A DNA stretch of 42,634 nt. It comes from CAYFUR01 sp964346275 (GTDB taxonomy: Bacteria; Sumerlaeota; Sumerlaeia; SLMS01). Numbering within the stretch: position 1 is the stretch's first letter; every line of letters begins with the position of its first letter. This document shows positions 41,301 to 42,634 of this stretch, piece after piece. Both the position numbers and the translations under genes were made by a program. The notes below the pieces were generated by a model that made no database searches, had not been told where the DNA came from, and was given only the letters and a program-made list of their open reading frames with translations. The stretch spans positions 1 to 42,634 of the forward strand of contig CAYFUR010000022.1 in assembly GCA_964346275.1 (NCBI GenBank). The letters run 5' to 3'.

Positions 41301-42304
41301 AGGACAGCGGAATTGCGCAAGAAGAATGTATTATTGGGCAGCCAAAGGGTGGAATCGAGCGTGGGATCGCTGCCATCGGTGGTGTATTTGTAGAGGGAAA
41401 TGTTGTTATCGTGGTCCGTGGGGAGTGCCAGGCTCAGGGTGACCTGGCTGCCATTATAGTCGCCGGAATCCGGTGTGACATCGGGCGGTAAAGCCTGAAC
41501 ACGCTCTCCGTAACGGGCCTGCATTCCTTCGATATCGATGTCGCTGAGGAAAGAGCGCTGGCCCATCGAGTCGAGGAACGGGGAATACTCGGGATTGGGC
41601 TCGATGGTATTCAGGTTCTGAACATCCTTGGAGAAGGCCCACTTGGGATAATGCATCACGCTTTCAAAGTCGTAGGTGGTGCCCTCGGGGTCCGTATTGA
41701 TTTTCACAAAGTTGACTTCTTTGCCGTCCAGGATGTTGTCCTCCAGGATGGTGACAAAATCGTCGCGGTCGATGCGCTGCTGCTCGTGCCAAAGGCCAAG
41801 AGCATGGCCGATCTCGTGGGCGATAATATACTCATAATTCCAACTGGTGATGTTCATCACCTGCATTCCGCCCTGCATGCCGACGAAGGAATTATTGACT
41901 GTCGCGCTGTCGCGGACCTCGATATAATTCGTGGCCCCCGGCGTTTCGTAGGGCAGCTCGAAGAAGGCCAACGCCGCCACATCGGCCCAGTGCTGGGCCC
42001 CCTTGCGGAATTGCTGCTTTTTGTACTCCGTCATGTTTTCCGGGTTGAACACGTAATAAACGAACCCGTCGGTCCAGGGCGTGGCGGTCGCCCCAAAGGC
42101 GCTTTCGGGGTCGGTAGCGGTCAGTTCCTCGACCGGGATCAGGTAGCATCCCGCCTCGACGTATTCCTGGCCCGGCTCGACGGTCTTGGCCAGCTCGGCA
42201 AGGATTTCTTCCGCTGTGTGGCATTGGCAATCCTCGGCATTCAGCGGTGAAACGAAAAAGGGAAAAAGCAGAACAAAAGCAGGAAAGCAGAAGAAGCGAA
42301 GCAT
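38387..42304 (-). CDS. Secreted astacin-type metalloprotease with chitobiase-type repeats, Ig, Pro/Thr linker, cupredoxin-like and dockerin-like parts
   Basis: A 1305-residue exported protein; signal peptide 1-23 ends PLNA. An astacin (M12A) domain holds the zinc motif HEIGHALGLWH (163-173) and Met-turn SVMHY (215-219). Seven repeats of ~80 residues resembling the chitobiase C-terminal module follow (~290-880), each with a PxGG/PSG-type turn and YTTDGSDP-like motif. An Ig-like domain (~884-971) has YQWQKDGV and DAGVYTVVV. Residues ~972-1125 are a Pro/Thr/Ala linker. The C-terminal domain has cupredoxin ligands His1183, Cys1250, His1253 and Met1257 (YRCGIHTASM). It ends with DLNGDGVVDAADL, half a dockerin. 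GGAG precedes ATG 42304. It is probably surface-acting; the substrate is unknown. Confidence 0.94.
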   Translation of the reverse strand: MLRFFCFPAFVLLFPFFVSPLNAEDCQCHTAEEILAELAKTVEPGQEYVEAGCYLIPVEELTATDPESAFGATATPWTDGFVYYVFNPENMTEYKKQQFRKGAQHWADVAALAFFELPYETPGATNYIEVRDSATVNNSFVGMQGGMQVMNITSWNYEYIIAHEIGHALGLWHEQQRIDRDDFVTILEDNILDGKEVNFVKINTDPEGTTYDFESVMHYPKWAFSKDVQNLNTIEPNPEYSPFLDSMGQRSFLSDIDIEGMQARYGERVQALPPDVTPDSGDYNGSQVTLSLALPTDHDNNISLYKYTTDGSDPTLDSTLWLPNNTFFLRNSAVLKIRQFHPTRSPSTIVSKTYTLTNGTPKVATPDITPPSGTYNEPHEVSITTATSGATIYYTLNGTVPTQSSTPYTGPLIIPTGSTTVRARAFKAGSDPSEIASETYNVNQVTLPAPSIFPPGGEYAGETLVYLGSTLLGAEIRFTTDGSDPDENSLIFGDPITLTSSATVKARAFVEGYSPSLIATESYTIIGAASPPAINPNGGQFSGSPTITITSPDSGAEIRYTTNGTDPQEYSTLYTNGFTLPFGDHEVKARAFLGDAAPSTVTTANFTIFDPNTNRVANPVFRPIQVQHMNSVEVTITCDTQDAGIYYTIGDNQAPPDPTTSDTLYTGPFTLNLPQNAGDNWFLRAKAFKTGLTPSNLVPKRYEVITPLGTISPPTIDPNGGTFNNPVTVNFSATTDPATVGIQYYSTTNGDEPVVPDPATGSDDSITLSETATVKAIAYRAFFGASTVSSAEFQLVCADPVITPSEPGHFESVEVSIASDTTGGGTRVRYTTDGSEPTDDTDSELYSAPFTLGIGTHVVKAKVFRNGFDPSGTTTLVYVVEPTPAVPVINTQPLDQTVDQGTDVTFTVEAEGIPDPAYQWQKDGVSIAAAETDSFFIPNAQPADAGVYTVVVSNDAGDITSDDAELIVNQIATETPTPSPTVTDTPTATPTDTATPTSTATATPTPSGTATPTDTATPTPTATATATPSGTATPTDTASPTATDTATASPTATATATILPPTATATVTATSTPTPSPSPTQAPTATPTPTVVATSTLTPTATATQAPTATPSPTETATPSPSPTMDQGLFWRFTNNGVADYRLESQADVSPEIYDGPFPRNDPTLSLVIGERYRVEVIPFTAHPFEVISRVNASPANDTVLLAMGGNAGTLEDDPDIEWTDDGSGEVEFTLTQGLFEAMIENGRFPAYRCGIHTASMRGDFDISEPVPGPQEIIDLLLNSQGEPSGLDLNGDGVVDAADLVSSIE
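39195..39392. repeat. Three tandem 66-bp units in the Pro/Thr linker
   Basis: GTATCGG recurs at 39195, 39261 and 39327, exactly 66 bp apart. The first two units are nearly identical over long stretches (both contain GCCGTGCCAGACGGGGTTG) and the third has diverged. Each unit encodes 22 linker residues such as TDTATPTPTATATA, so the linker seems to have grown by in-frame duplication. Confidence 0.8.
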
Positions 42305-42442
42305 TGCACAGCACTCCAGGAAAAGGATAGCTTCCCTCGCCTCGCTATTTTCAATTTTTTCACTCTGTAACATTGTTGTGGTGACGAGAAGGGCGTGCAA
42401 GAAGTTTTTCCCACGACCCCCTCATTTCACCCAGAAGAGTTT
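42305..42442. other. Upstream region of the astacin gene
   Basis: This stretch holds the astacin ribosome site (GGAG near 42314) and presumably its promoter. An A/T-rich tract around 42347-42365 is the likeliest promoter area, but I see no confident -35/-10 pair. Confidence 0.35.
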
Positions 42443-42634
42443 TCAGAAAGAAATGCCGGAAAGAGGGCGAGGGCGCTCATCCTCGCCATCTTCCACATCC
42501 TCGTATTCGAAAATGCCTGGCGAAGCCGCGGGATGGGGCAAAATGGAGTCCAAATGTACGCCAGAAGGGTGAGTGCAAGAGACCTGCGTTCCCGCCGCGT
42601 ACGGCAAGGAATCAAGAAAAGCCCTCTGATAGCC
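42443..42634 (-). CDS. Possible C-terminal end of an unknown gene (partial)
   Basis: One minus-strand frame stays open from the window edge for 63 codons to a TGA at 42443. The peptide ends FEYEDVEDGEDERPRPLSG followed by ISF. I recognise no family. A second minus frame is also open here, so this may be chance; codon choice is not strongly biased. If real, the gene lies upstream of the astacin gene in the same direction. Confidence 0.25.
   Translation of the reverse strand, partial: GYQRAFLDSLPYAAGTQVSCTHPSGVHLDSILPHPAASPGIFEYEDVEDGEDERPRPLSGISF

Noticed and set aside
1..42634. CRISPR arrays, insertion sequences, integrases, phage or retron-like elements
   Set aside because: No regularly spaced direct repeats outside the astacin linker, no transposase or recombinase motifs, no reverse-transcriptase motif, and no flanking attachment-site repeats were seen.

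Overview
The window is one piece of a draft bacterial assembly: a run of exactly 100 N at 32207-32306 marks a scaffold join. Coding sequence is GC-rich. Many proteins carry Sec signal peptides, and there is a Wzz-like envelope protein, a NamZ-type muramidase, a Spy/CpxP-like periplasmic protein and an FG-GAP secreted protein, so I infer a Gram-negative-type cell. Eukaryote-like Ser/Thr kinases with TPRs, an astacin with chitobiase-type repeats and a long Pro/Thr linker, and a dockerin-like motif recall uncultured PVC/FCB-like lineages such as Sumerlaeota or Hydrogenedentota. That placement is an inference from gene content; no rRNA or other decisive marker is present.

Layout, left to right. 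1-3019 (minus): pyrimidine operon pyrB-pyrC-pyrF, with pyrF cut by the window edge. 3278-4697: a small heat shock protein divergent from a secreted coiled-coil protein. 4796-9721 (minus): a 1641-residue membrane protein with a secreted propeller-like sensor, one membrane span, a long TPR array and a C-terminal Ser/Thr kinase. 9941-15391: site-2-type protease with CBS domains, gamma-carbonic-anhydrase-like protein, membrane glycosyltransferase-like protein and two secreted proteins. 15554-18417 (minus): fatty-acid cluster fabH-fabD-fabG. 18665-22787 (minus): radical SAM enzyme, a degenerate 5'-nucleotidase-like secreted protein and an RmlD-like reductase. 22909-27000: copper-chaperone-like HMA protein, secreted CIA30-domain protein, a lower-GC noncoding stretch with repeat relics, and a secreted FG-GAP protein.

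27250-30578 (plus): PfkB kinase, DinB-like protein, homoserine dehydrogenase and an unknown protein, apparently one operon. 30567-32132: NamZ-like muramidase and a Pmp3-type peptide. After the gap, 32603-33871 (minus) encodes a membrane-anchored kinase-fold protein that lacks the catalytic Lys and the HRD Asp, so a predicted pseudokinase. 34046-37082 (minus): UbiD-family decarboxylase behind a Wzz-like protein. 37274-42304 (minus): Spy/CpxP-like protein, and a 1305-residue secreted astacin carrying a cupredoxin-like domain and a dockerin-like motif.

Most of the window is housekeeping plus envelope and secretion functions. I saw no CRISPR array, transposase, integrase, phage gene, reverse transcriptase, rRNA or tRNA. 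The least ordinary items are the propeller-TPR-kinase receptor, the pseudokinase, the multidomain astacin, and the phosphatase-fold protein that seems to have lost its metal ligands. None amounts to a demonstrated new system; each is a concrete hypothesis.
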